Assembly (NCBI RefSeq): GCF_014638095.1
Contig: NZ_BMFH01000001.1
Span: forward strand, 1,993,227 to 2,057,226
DNA: 64,000 nt
Source: Muriicola marianensis
GTDB lineage: Bacteria > Bacteroidota > Bacteroidia > Flavobacteriales > Flavobacteriaceae
Direction: 5' to 3'
A model generated the notes under the pieces. That model did not search any database. It was not told the origin of the DNA and saw nothing but the letters and a program-made list of their open reading frames with translations. Made by a program: the position numbers and the translations under genes. Shown here piece after piece: positions 1 through 7,672 of the stretch. Position 1 is the stretch's first letter; each line of letters begins with the position of its first letter.

Positions 1-324
1 TAGGAATCGGTTTTTAAGTGAGGGTGATGTATATGGATCAGCCTTCCGTTGGGATGTCTCCCAGACGAGGAAGTCTATTTTTGTGTTTTTCTTTTCATTG
101 TGTTCCTCCCTGTCTCCGTCATCGGTTTCTTTGATAGCATCCTCATATCCCAGGATTTTTTCCACGACGAGTTCCACGATACTTTCCTGATCGTTGACCG
201 TCAGATCCTGAGGTGAAAAAGAGGGGACCTGTTCAATGGTATCCACACTGAGGTTAAGCAAATACAGGCCCATGATCCCAGCCAGGACCCTGGTGACAAT
301 ACTATGTTTTATTCGACCGATCAC
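1..324 (-). CDS. hypothetical membrane-anchored protein, C-terminus cut by window edge
   Basis: A reading frame runs leftward off the window from a GTG at 322-324, giving 108 codons without a stop. An in-frame stop lies just upstream at 334-336 and no ATG lies between, so GTG is the only reasonable start. The first seven residues are basic, and residues about 13-25 are hydrophobic, like an uncleaved signal or single membrane anchor. The remainder is hydrophilic and rich in Asp, Glu and Lys (about residues 60-85). No catalytic motif is visible. I do not recognise the family. The codon pattern and open frame support a real gene, whose length and function cannot be judged because the 3' part is missing. 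Confidence 0.6.
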   Translation of the reverse strand, partial: MIGRIKHSIVTRVLAGIMGLYLLNLSVDTIEQVPSFSPQDLTVNDQESIVELVVEKILGYEDAIKETDDGDREEHNEKKNTKIDFLVWETSQRKADPYTSPSLKNRFL

Positions 325-373
325 GACATGAAATTAATACGCTTTTTTATTCCGGAAACAATAGAACATGTAG

Positions 374-472
374 ATTAACATGGATTTAAGGCATGCGATC
401 TGTGATTAGTGAATATAAACATCATCTAGACCCTACAGAAGATTTAAAGAGACTGAGAATAACCATGTTAAT
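374..472. repeat. 10-bp inverted repeat downstream of the serine hydrolase gene
   Basis: ATTAACATGG at 374-383 is exactly complementary to CCATGTTAAT at 463-472, with 79 bases between. The right arm ends two bases before the stop codon of the hydrolase gene at 475. There is no T-run, so this is not a standard intrinsic terminator. Chance is a real possibility. Confidence 0.3.
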
Positions 473-474
473 AA

Positions 475-1812
475 TCAGTTATCCTTAACACCTTCAAAGG
501 AGTTACCATCGTTATTGATCCACAACATTTTAGAAACGTCCCCTTCATCATCCTTTAGGAAATCGATGTAAGAATACAGGGTGCGACTAAAAAACCGGCC
601 GTCTGCCAGGGGGATGAGTTCGGAGTATCCTCCTTCATTGGCACGGGCTTGGAGACTGTCGTCAAAATATTCTATATGCACTTTGAAATTAGGACCAAAT
701 GCATAGGTGCCCAAAAAGGGTTTGGGATCCAGGATATCCTCTGAGAGAGGAGAAGTTTTGGCCCTGCTCTTGTACTCTAGGTCAAAAACAATGGAAGCGA
801 TATCGCTTCGGAAAAAATCGGCCACCCCCGTTTGCACATTGCCCAGGATGATGATGGTTACCCCGGATTCCCGGTAGTGAAGGTAGTCTGCGATAAATCC
901 GTTCACCCGGCCGTCATGCCCAAAAACCTGCTGATCTTTGGATGTATACACCGAGATTCCTAAACCGTAATTGTGACCGTAATTCTTCAGGAATTTTTCA
1001 TAGGAATCATTTCTCAACAGTTTGCGTGTCTCGATAGACTCGACCCAGCGTTGCAGGTCGCCAATAGTACTGTGGAGGGAACCACTGCCCTTGAGGACTT
1101 CGGGGCTAATATAGGGGGTGATCTTCAAGCCATCATATCCCTTGGGCTCGTACCCTGTTGCCAGACCCGAAACCACCTCATCCCCGGCGGCATGGGCTGT
1201 TGCCGTCATTTCCAGTGGGTCGAAGAGGAATTGTTTTAGGTATTCGCTGTAGGACATACCACTCACCACTTCAATGATCCCCGCAAGGACTGCATATCCC
1301 CCATTGGAATACCGGTATTGGGAGCCTGGATCAAAATCCAGGTCGGTGTTTAAAACCAGTCGGACTACTTCCGATATGGATATATTCTGACAGGAAAGGG
1401 TGTTGAATTCTGGAATGTTGTAAATATCGGTTACACCTGAGGTATGGGTAAGGAGTTGTTCCAGGGTGATTTCTGAAGCGTGGGGATGTGCAGGGTAGAA
1501 TCGGGAGACCAAATCATCGGTGCGCAATTTGCCTTCTTCTTCCAGGCGCAGAATGGCGGCAGCGGTGAATTGTTTGGAAACCGAACCGATCTTGAACTTC
1601 GTGTTGGGCGTATTGGGTATAGAGAAGGAAAAATTGGCCTGGCCAAAACAATCTTTGTACAGGGTATTACCGTGCTTGGTGATCAGAATACAGCCGCTGA
1701 AATCTCCGGTATCGACATAGGTCTGGACATATGATCCTACTTTCTTTCCAAGATCCTGCCCCGGGACTAAAGAAGTACAAATAAGTGCGATAAGGAAAAG
1801 AGCATGTCTCAT
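475..1812 (-). CDS. serine beta-lactamase-like hydrolase (class C/PBP4*/esterase family)
   Basis: Secreted serine hydrolase of the beta-lactamase (Pfam Beta-lactamase) family, which includes class C beta-lactamases, D-Ala-D-Ala carboxypeptidases and esterases. From the chosen start the protein has 445 residues. It begins with a signal peptide (MRHALFLIALICTS...) ending near residue 19. The SxxK active-site motif is SVSK at 77-80, the Y-x-N motif is YSN at 168-170, and the third box is GHDG at 298-301. The last about 110 residues form a separate C-terminal domain. The frame is open to 1893, but the extra 27 residues are not signal-like, so ATG at 1812 is preferred. Substrate unknown; such proteins are often esterases or peptidases rather than antibiotic-degrading enzymes. 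Confidence 0.88.
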   Translation of the reverse strand: MRHALFLIALICTSLVPGQDLGKKVGSYVQTYVDTGDFSGCILITKHGNTLYKDCFGQANFSFSIPNTPNTKFKIGSVSKQFTAAAILRLEEEGKLRTDDLVSRFYPAHPHASEITLEQLLTHTSGVTDIYNIPEFNTLSCQNISISEVVRLVLNTDLDFDPGSQYRYSNGGYAVLAGIIEVVSGMSYSEYLKQFLFDPLEMTATAHAAGDEVVSGLATGYEPKGYDGLKITPYISPEVLKGSGSLHSTIGDLQRWVESIETRKLLRNDSYEKFLKNYGHNYGLGISVYTSKDQQVFGHDGRVNGFIADYLHYRESGVTIIILGNVQTGVADFFRSDIASIVFDLEYKSRAKTSPLSEDILDPKPFLGTYAFGPNFKVHIEYFDDSLQARANEGGYSELIPLADGRFFSRTLYSYIDFLKDDEGDVSKMLWINNDGNSFEGVKDN

Positions 1813-1947
1813 GAAAATTTTATGTACATCCAACAGATGGGGCCTGACGCCTAACGAATAAGAAATACCTTCCTGCATAGGGATTTGGCCCAATGCTTAA
1901 ATGACTATTGGAAAGCGTTTAAAACCAGGAAGATTCCCGTATGACTC

Positions 1948-2427
1948 TTATAATGTTCTCAGGTACTCAGCCAGGTCACGTGCTTCTTCTTGGGTAAGAT
2001 TCTGGTTGAGCATGATGGCGTTGTTGTATTCCTTTAGAAGGGCCATGGCAATGGGATCTTCCCTTAACATAACGTCGGGGTTGAGCATCATGTTCATCAC
2101 CCATTCCGGGCTTCGCCTTTCGTATACACCTGAAAGGGCCGGGCCTATCATCCGCTGATTGGGGAGGTGGCAGGCCGTGCAGATTGCATTGTATTTAGCT
2201 TCCCCCCTGGCGGCCATTTCCGCATCGATCTCATCCGGGAAGGTGAGTTCGGTAATTGGGCCGATCCCTTTGTTGTCCATATCTACAGGTACGCCTTCTG
2301 ATGCGGTTTCTGTGGTTGTCGCGGTCTTGGTCCGGCTCATCTCAAAACCTTCTTTCTTCTCTTCTTTCTTTTCTCCGCAACTCAGGGCAAAAAACCCAAG
2401 TATTGCTGCCAGTAGTATTTTTTTCAT
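1948..2427 (-). CDS. lipoprotein c-type cytochrome
   Basis: Small electron-transfer protein of 159 residues. The N-terminus is a lipoprotein signal ending in ALSC, with Cys17 as the lipidation site, followed by a Lys/Glu-rich linker at 19-27. One haem c attachment motif, CTACH, lies at residues 83-87. It is followed by a class I cytochrome c fold with the sequence MIGPALSGVYERR, in which Met93 is a possible axial ligand; the Met-rich stretch 111-120 offers others. The protein probably sits on the periplasmic face of a membrane and passes electrons between a dehydrogenase and an oxidase, but no partner is nearby. It lies in a same-strand run between the YheT-like hydrolase and the serine hydrolase. 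Confidence 0.88.
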   Translation of the reverse strand: MKKILLAAILGFFALSCGEKKEEKKEGFEMSRTKTATTTETASEGVPVDMDNKGIGPITELTFPDEIDAEMAARGEAKYNAICTACHLPNQRMIGPALSGVYERRSPEWVMNMMLNPDVMLREDPIAMALLKEYNNAIMLNQNLTQEEARDLAEYLRTL

Positions 2428-2472
2428 GCTTCCTCTGTTTTATTCAGTCTAAGATATGAAATTCGGGACGAC

Positions 2473-3432
2473 TTAGATTTCATCAAAAAATTTTAACGCC
2501 CTTTTTTCTGTATAGGCGATGTTCTGCGCATCGTAAAACCCAACGTGTCCGCCGTAATCCGGCACCTCCAGGTATAGGAGGCCGTTAGCCTCAGCCTCCC
2601 TGTACGGATAGCACTCAGGGCCCAGAAAAGTATCGTTCCTGGCATTGACGAGCAAGGTCTTTACCCTGATATGATCCAGGAACTGCCGCGAACTGCATCG
2701 GGCGTAATAATCCAGGGCATCTGCAAAGCCATGTGCCTGGCTGGTATAGATATCGTCAAAATCCTTCAGGGTCTTTATCTGGCTTATTTCACTGTCCGGG
2801 AGCCGATCCGGATACATGGGCTGTTTGGCTTTGAGCTTTGCTACCAGGTGTTTTCTGAACCTCTTGGCATAAGGGATGTTCTCCCAGCTCATGAGGGCCC
2901 TGAGCGAACTGTGAAGATCCACCGGTGCGGATATCGCGACTATCCCCTTTAACTCTTTCGGAACTTCCCTTCCTTCCCCAGCGTATTTCAGGACCATATT
3001 CCCACCGAGGCTAAAGCCTTTGATGTATAATTCCCTGTAATCCTTGGTGTTCAGGATATGATTTATCACGGCTTCCAGGTCTTCCGTAGCTCCTGAATGG
3101 TAAGAGCGATAGAGCCGGTTAGGCACCCCGCTGCATCCCCTGAAATTCACCGCACAGCAGTCGTATCCCGCCAGGTTGAAATGTTTGGCACTACCGGTGA
3201 TATAAGGTCTTTGTCCGTGGCCTTCCAGGCCGTGCAGCAGGATTACCACCTTTTGTGTTCTGCGCCCGGCATAACTCCAGTCCAGATCCATAAAATCCCC
3301 ATCGGGGAGTTCCAGTCGCTCCCGTTCCTGTTCAAAGTCTGTGATCTTTCTGAAGAGGCCGTAATAGACCGTAGATACATGCCCGTTCCTGAACAGGAGG
3401 GGGGGATTGTATTCAGAACTTATTTCCGGCAT
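2473..3432 (-). CDS. YheT-family alpha/beta hydrolase
   Basis: Cytosolic alpha/beta-fold hydrolase of the YheT/ABHD1-3 type, 319 residues, the usual family length. The opening NPPLLFRNGHVSTVYY stretch is typical of the family. The oxyanion-side motif is LLHGLEGHG near 65-73. The nucleophile elbow is GFSLGG at 139-144 with Ser141, the acid is Asp267 in NARND, and the catalytic His is His296 in GGHVGF. No signal peptide. The physiological substrate is unknown in bacteria; esterase activity on short acyl chains is the usual finding. It is 12 bases downstream of the nitronate monooxygenase gene and probably co-transcribed with it. Confidence 0.88.
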   Translation of the reverse strand: MPEISSEYNPPLLFRNGHVSTVYYGLFRKITDFEQERERLELPDGDFMDLDWSYAGRRTQKVVILLHGLEGHGQRPYITGSAKHFNLAGYDCCAVNFRGCSGVPNRLYRSYHSGATEDLEAVINHILNTKDYRELYIKGFSLGGNMVLKYAGEGREVPKELKGIVAISAPVDLHSSLRALMSWENIPYAKRFRKHLVAKLKAKQPMYPDRLPDSEISQIKTLKDFDDIYTSQAHGFADALDYYARCSSRQFLDHIRVKTLLVNARNDTFLGPECYPYREAEANGLLYLEVPDYGGHVGFYDAQNIAYTEKRALKFFDEI

Positions 3433-3444
3433 GGGTGAATGGTC

Positions 3445-4416
3445 TTATGGATAGGCTTGGAGCAGCTTGCTTTGGGTTTCTATGGCCACCCTGAATTCGG
3501 ATTTTAACCTCGCCACCAGCTCTTTAACCGGCAGTACGTCCCCGACGGTTGTGACTCCTTGTCCGGCAGACCAAATGGTTTTCCATGCTTTGGCTTCTGT
3601 ATCCAGTTCCTTCCCAAAATCGACCTTGTGATCTTTTTTCAGGTCTTCATCTGAGATACCTGCTGCTTTCAGACTGGCACTTAGAAAATTTGCATGTACT
3701 CCGGAAATAGCGGCCGTGTAGACCACATCACTGGCTCCTGCGTCGATGATCATATCCCTGTAAGCCTCCGGGGCCTGACTTTCAGTAGTATTGATAAATC
3801 GAGTTCCCATATAGGCGAGGTCTGCCCCCATCTGCATGGCTGAGGCGATATCCCGGCCGGTGGAAATACAGCCTGAAAGGATGATCGTCTTATCGTAGAA
3901 CTTCTTGACCTCGGCGATCAGGGACATGGGATTGATAGTTCCCGCGTGGCCTCCGGCCCCTGCAGCGACCAGGATGAGACCGTCTACACCGGCCTCAGCC
4001 GCTTTTTCGGCATGTCTTTTTTTGATGATATCGTGGAAGACGAGTCCGCCATAACTGTGTACAGCATCCACCACCTGGGAAACAGCCCCCAGGGAGGTGA
4101 TGATGATGGGTACCTTATGTTTTATACAGATCTTCAGGTCGGCCTCCAATCTGGGATTGGTAGGATGGACGATGAGGTTTACCCCAAATGGTGCTGCTTT
4201 TTTACCGCTTTCCTTTTCATAGGCAGACAGGGCTTCTTTGATCTCTATGAGCCACTGCTCAAAACCTTCGCTTGTACGCTGGTTCAATGCGGGAAAGGTA
4301 CCGACGATGCCGTTTTTACAGCATTCGATCACAAGAGAAGGGCCGGAGATCAGGAACATCGGGGCCGCTATTGCCGGCAGGGAAAGGGATTTGATAAAGG
4401 CAGGTTTTGTATTCAT
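3445..4416 (-). CDS. nitronate monooxygenase (2-nitropropane dioxygenase family)
   Basis: FMN-dependent TIM-barrel oxygenase of 323 residues that would oxidise alkyl nitronates such as propionate-3-nitronate to carbonyl compounds and nitrite. The N-terminal AAPMFLISGP and the GAGGHAGT motif at 153-160, with the candidate catalytic His157, are family marks. The FMN phosphate site is the GCISTGRDI region at 182-190, followed by GADLAYMGTRF. FabK-type enoyl-ACP reductases share this fold, but the GGHAG box and the length favour a nitronate monooxygenase. First gene of the leftward group; a near-consensus promoter (TAAAAATA on the plus strand, 4434-4441) lies just upstream. Confidence 0.85.
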   Translation of the reverse strand: MNTKPAFIKSLSLPAIAAPMFLISGPSLVIECCKNGIVGTFPALNQRTSEGFEQWLIEIKEALSAYEKESGKKAAPFGVNLIVHPTNPRLEADLKICIKHKVPIIITSLGAVSQVVDAVHSYGGLVFHDIIKKRHAEKAAEAGVDGLILVAAGAGGHAGTINPMSLIAEVKKFYDKTIILSGCISTGRDIASAMQMGADLAYMGTRFINTTESQAPEAYRDMIIDAGASDVVYTAAISGVHANFLSASLKAAGISDEDLKKDHKVDFGKELDTEAKAWKTIWSAGQGVTTVGDVLPVKELVARLKSEFRVAIETQSKLLQAYP

Positions 4417-4488
4417 CTGACGGGTTTAAGGGCTAAAAATAGGGATTAATTTTTTTGCAGTCCTCCCGGGGTTCAAAGAAAACAATGG

Positions 4489-4496
4489 TATTTTTG
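4489..4496 (+). promoter_or_regulatory. TAnnTTTG promoter box before the thioesterase gene
   Basis: TATTTTTG matches the Bacteroidota -7 consensus exactly and lies 21 bases before ATG 4518. It falls inside the longer open frame (TTG 4455, ATG 4485), which argues that translation begins at 4518. No clear -33 TTTG partner is visible, and the T-rich sequence makes chance possible. Confidence 0.5.
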
Positions 4497-4517
4497 GAGC
4501 CTGATAAAAAAGGAAAG

Positions 4518-4997
4518 ATGACCTATTTCAAGGAATTTGAAGTCCGCTGGAGCGATCTGGATGCCAATCGGCACATGGCCAACAGTGCTTATACAAACTT
4601 TATGAGTCATACCCGGATGGCCTTCCTGATGGAGATGGGCTTCGATCACAGGACTTTGGTAAAGCATCACATAGGTCCGGTGGTCTTCTACGAGCACATG
4701 TACTACTTCAAAGAGGTCTTCCCCGGTAAGCCCATTAAGGTATCTGTTGAGGTAGCAGGGATGAGTGAAGACGGGATGTTCTTTGAATTCCACCATAACT
4801 TCTACACTGCAGATGGAAAGAACGTGGCCCATTGCGAGATGATGGGCGGCTGGATCAGCCTGGAAACCCGGAAACTCATCGGCCTGGAGGGAGAATTGCT
4901 GGATAAATTCATGCATTTCGAGCGATCCCCTGATTTCAGGATCCTTACCAAGGAAGACACCCGAAAATTCAGGAAACTACCGAAGGATCTGGCTTAG
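4518..4997 (+). CDS. hotdog-fold acyl-CoA thioesterase
   Basis: Single-domain 4-hydroxybenzoyl-CoA thioesterase-like (hotdog) protein of 159 residues from this start. The family's active-site region is VRWSDLDANRHMANSAY at about 9-25, with Asp15 as the likely catalytic acid and His19 nearby. It is expected to hydrolyse acyl-CoA thioesters in the cytosol, perhaps in fatty-acid recycling. The frame is open further upstream (TTG 4455, ATG 4485), but a promoter box at 4489-4496 and the usual N-terminus of the family favour ATG 4518. The 3' end overlaps the convergent EamA transporter gene by 29 bases. Confidence 0.85.
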   Translation: MTYFKEFEVRWSDLDANRHMANSAYTNFMSHTRMAFLMEMGFDHRTLVKHHIGPVVFYEHMYYFKEVFPGKPIKVSVEVAGMSEDGMFFEFHHNFYTADGKNVAHCEMMGGWISLETRKLIGLEGELLDKFMHFERSPDFRILTKEDTRKFRKLPKDLA

Positions 4998-5874
4998 GCT
5001 TCCTGCTCACCAGATACACCCCAAGGCATACCAGAAGGGCTGAGGCTATCTTAACCGGACTCAGCTGATCCTTCCCGCTCAGGACTGCGAACAAGATACC
5101 GACCAACGGTTGCACATAGACAAAAGCACTTACGGTAGATGCTTTTAACTGAGTTAGGGCAAAGGCGTTGAAGAGGTAAGTGCAGAAGGTGGTGCCCAAC
5201 ACCACAAAGGCAATTCCCCATAAGGCTTCCCCCGGCAGGGTGCTCCATGAGATCTCCAGGAATTCGGGCAGGGCCAGAGGGGCATTGAGAAAGATCCCGA
5301 TCAGGAATAGCCATTTCATCAAGGTAAAGGGGTGGTACTTCTCAACCAGCTTCTTGGCCAGGATCAGATACAGGCCAAAGAACAGGGAGTTGACCAGGAA
5401 GAGGATGTTTCCCAAAGGGATGTTCGGGGCATCCTGCCGCATTTCCTGCCCGTAAAAGATCAGCCCCAATGCACCTGCCAACCCAATAATGATGCCGATG
5501 CCTTTCGTCAACCTGATTCGTTCCGCGATCAAGAATGCTGACAGAACGACCACGATGATGGGCGTAGTCGTTACCAATACGGCACTGTTGATAGGGGTCG
5601 ACAGGTCGAGACCTTTAAAGAAGGCAAGCATATTGATGGCCATCCCGAAGCAGGAACAGAGGATAAACCGGCCCCAGTCCTTTTTTTCGACCCGTTCTTT
5701 CGGCCCCAAAAATGAGATCGCCCAAAAAAGTGCGGTAGCCCCCAGGACACGGATCATGATAAATCCGAAAGGTTTTACATATACGGGCATCACACCTTTG
5801 GCTATGGTGTGGTTCAACCCGTAGATCGTGGTTGCCCCGACGGCGGCCAGTAAGGCCAGGGTCCTTTTGTTCAA
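4969..5874 (-). CDS. EamA/DMT-family transporter
   Basis: Inner-membrane protein of 301 residues with about ten hydrophobic helices arranged as two EamA repeats (roughly residues 8-137 and 150-292). The start TTIYGLNHTIAKGV and the mid-protein repeat are typical of drug/metabolite transporters. Members export metabolites or amino acids; substrate cannot be read from sequence. The gene start overlaps the end of the ArsC-like gene by 4 bases, so the two are translationally linked. At the 3' end it overlaps the convergent thioesterase gene by 29 bases. Confidence 0.87.
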   Translation of the reverse strand: MNKRTLALLAAVGATTIYGLNHTIAKGVMPVYVKPFGFIMIRVLGATALFWAISFLGPKERVEKKDWGRFILCSCFGMAINMLAFFKGLDLSTPINSAVLVTTTPIIVVVLSAFLIAERIRLTKGIGIIIGLAGALGLIFYGQEMRQDAPNIPLGNILFLVNSLFFGLYLILAKKLVEKYHPFTLMKWLFLIGIFLNAPLALPEFLEISWSTLPGEALWGIAFVVLGTTFCTYLFNAFALTQLKASTVSAFVYVQPLVGILFAVLSGKDQLSPVKIASALLVCLGVYLVSRKPKPDPSVVS

Positions 5875-6227
5875 GGTTGGAGATATTCACGGGCCGCAGC
5901 CACTGTATTCCTGGAATTGCCGACAAAGATCTTCCCCGAGACCACAAGGACTGGTCGCTTTAAGAAGGTGTAATGCTCCAGGAGCAGATCCCTGAAATCC
6001 GATTCATCAAGGGCCTTTTCCTTGAGATTGCGTTCCTTGTAAAGGCGGGCGCGTTTGCTGAACAAGGCCTCATAACTTCCGGCCAGGTCTTTTAGTTCAT
6101 GAAGTTGTTCCCGGGTAAGAGGTTCTGTTTTTATATCCTGCAACCTGATTTCTTCGGGGAGGTCGAGTTCTCCCACGATACGTCTGCAGGTGTCACAGGT
6201 ACTGAGATAAAAAAAAGTGTCTTTCAT
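5871..6227 (-). CDS. ArsC/Spx-family thioredoxin-fold protein
   Basis: Thioredoxin-fold protein of 118 residues related to glutaredoxin-coupled arsenate reductases and Spx regulators. A CxxC pair (CDTC, residues 11-14) sits at the usual place after the first beta strand. The C-terminal KRPVLVV segment (90-96) provides the conserved Arg91 that binds oxyanion in true ArsC. Family members of this size in Bacteroidota are mostly uncharacterised. No arsenic operon is present around it, so arsenate reduction is uncertain. Start ATG 6227 is preceded by a purine-rich AAGG. It overlaps the EamA transporter gene by 4 bases. Confidence 0.82.
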   Translation of the reverse strand: MKDTFFYLSTCDTCRRIVGELDLPEEIRLQDIKTEPLTREQLHELKDLAGSYEALFSKRARLYKERNLKEKALDESDFRDLLLEHYTFLKRPVLVVSGKIFVGNSRNTVAAAREYLQP

Positions 6228-6314
6228 CCTTCAGGTAATTTAGCTCGAGGAATAAACCCTTTGCAAAGAAACCCAAATATCTGCGAATTCTATACTTTTA
6301 TAAAAACGAAGTCC

Positions 6315-6782
6315 ATGGAAAAACTCTTCGAGATCACGGAAAGACTGCATGCCATCTACCATAAAATACTTTTGGATACCCCGGAAGAACAACTCTTTGA
6401 AATCCCGCCCAATCACAATAATCACCTCTTCTGGAATATCGCCCACGTCCTGGTTACGGAACAATCCCTTTTCTACAGGCTAAGTAATTTAACTCCCCGC
6501 CTGGATATGGAACTGATAAAAAAATACAGCAAGGGAACTTTTCCGGAAGGGGGAGTAGCCCCGGAAGATATAAAGTCAGTATCAGAGGCCTTGCCCCTGA
6601 CCCCCAAATGGGTCAGAGAGGACTATGAAAAAGGAATATTCAAATCTTTTAATCCCTATACCACGAGTACGGGGGTTACACTCAATTCGGTTGAAGAGGC
6701 CATCTCCTTCAACCTCGTCCACCTGGGCTTGCATTACGGTACTATTCTCAGTATGAAAAAACAACTGAAGGCTTCTGCCTGA
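6315..6782 (+). CDS. DinB-family protein
   Basis: Four-helix-bundle DinB/YfiT-type protein of 155 residues. The three histidines that bind a divalent metal in this family are visible: His44 in NIAHVL, and His136 and His140 in VHLGLHYG. Family members include thiol transferases (bacillithiol or mycothiol dependent) and many proteins of unknown role; the substrate here is unknown. The open frame reaches back to 6099, but that part is antisense to the ArsC-like gene. ATG 6315 gives the standard N-terminus. The stop is one base from the end of the convergent DUF3298 gene. Confidence 0.85.
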   Translation: MEKLFEITERLHAIYHKILLDTPEEQLFEIPPNHNNHLFWNIAHVLVTEQSLFYRLSNLTPRLDMELIKKYSKGTFPEGGVAPEDIKSVSEALPLTPKWVREDYEKGIFKSFNPYTTSTGVTLNSVEEAISFNLVHLGLHYGTILSMKKQLKASA

Positions 6783-6783
6783 A

Positions 6784-7533
6784 TCACAGCTTCATCCCCG
6801 GGGTGATGAATTGCTTGGCTTCCTTAAAGGGAATGGTCAGCTGGATCTGCCCATCGGCATAGGAAGCCACCTCGTATTGGTTGTACAGCAGTAGAATGCC
6901 CTTAGGCGTGAGCCCGATATTGGCAGGCAGATAGAAGGAATCCAGTTCAAACATAAATCCCGTACTGTTGATCGGGGCATCGGCTGGGATATTTTCCTGT
7001 TTTCTGAAAGCCTCTTCTGCATAGGAACGAAAGGCCAGCAGGTCTCGGAACAATTCCTGGGTATTTATTTTTTCTCCTTTCTGCACATCGAAATTCAGGA
7101 AATTCGTGGAGGTGTAGCCATGGGCTCCTCCCGTAAAAAGGTAGGAATCGAGCCTTACAGAGAGAATCCTGTGGTTTTCGAAGGAGACTTCTGCCCTGAT
7201 CCTGGCCTCCCAGGGGACTGTCTCATCAGGGTAAACGGATTTTAATTCGGTGTACCCCATCGTAAAAGAATTGACCGCCTCGTTGATGTCGGTGACCTCC
7301 AGGCTGTCTGAGAAGGTCAGCAATCCTATGATCTCTTCTGTGATCCCCGCGTTTACAGCCCGGCCGATCTTTGTATCCTCAATCACCCTGGGGTATTCGA
7401 TGGATACCTCCGGACAGTCGTCACAAGGAGCATTGGTATACACAATGGGTTCCATGACAAGGTTGGATTCTTCCTCGCAGGAAATAATTACTAACAAGAG
7501 CAAAGGAATAAAAGTAAGCCTGGAGAACTTCAT
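6784..7533 (-). CDS. DUF3298-type lipoprotein
   Basis: Secreted lipoprotein of 249 residues: the signal peptide ends in VIISC with lipidated Cys19. The mature part shows the arrangement of DUF4163 followed by DUF3298 (RsiV-like): a region of predicted alternating strands with the phrase FTGGAHGY near the middle, and a C-terminal IPFKEAKQFI segment. These domains are found in periplasmic or surface proteins such as the anti-sigma factor RsiV, which senses lysozyme. No sigma factor gene is adjacent, so signalling is not supported here. A perfect promoter box sits 23 bases upstream. Confidence 0.8.
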   Translation of the reverse strand: MKFSRLTFIPLLLLVIISCEEESNLVMEPIVYTNAPCDDCPEVSIEYPRVIEDTKIGRAVNAGITEEIIGLLTFSDSLEVTDINEAVNSFTMGYTELKSVYPDETVPWEARIRAEVSFENHRILSVRLDSYLFTGGAHGYTSTNFLNFDVQKGEKINTQELFRDLLAFRSYAEEAFRKQENIPADAPINSTGFMFELDSFYLPANIGLTPKGILLLYNQYEVASYADGQIQLTIPFKEAKQFITPGMKL

Positions 7534-7556
7534 AGGAATTCAATCTGATGTTCGAA

Positions 7557-7564
7557 CAAAACTA
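7557..7564 (-). promoter_or_regulatory. TAnnTTTG promoter box before the DUF3298 gene
   Basis: Reads TAGTTTTG on the minus strand, an exact match to the Bacteroidota -7 consensus, 23 bases before ATG 7533. A -33 element is not obvious. Confidence 0.55.
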
Positions 7565-7646
7565 CATTTTATTCTGAACAGAACCATTCCTGCCGGGACG
7601 GATTATGATCAAAAAAAAACCCTTCGTTAATTCCCTGCCAGAACAA

Positions 7647-7654
7647 TACCTTTG
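7647..7654 (+). promoter_or_regulatory. TAnnTTTG promoter box before the Cys/Met PLP enzyme gene
   Basis: TACCTTTG matches the -7 consensus and lies 18 bases before ATG 7673. The divergent DUF3298 promoter is about 80 bases away in the same intergenic region. No SAM-riboswitch-like fold could be recognised between the box and the start, and the leader is too short for one. Confidence 0.6.
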
Positions 7655-7672
7655 TAGCTCTAGACCAAGAAC

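Noticed and set aside
1813-1893. Longer N-terminus of the serine hydrolase
   Set aside because: The 27 extra residues do not look like a signal peptide and displace the clear one at residue 28.
7565-7672. SAM riboswitch before the Cys/Met PLP enzyme gene
   Set aside because: The promoter box is only 18 bases before the start, leaving no room for an aptamer.
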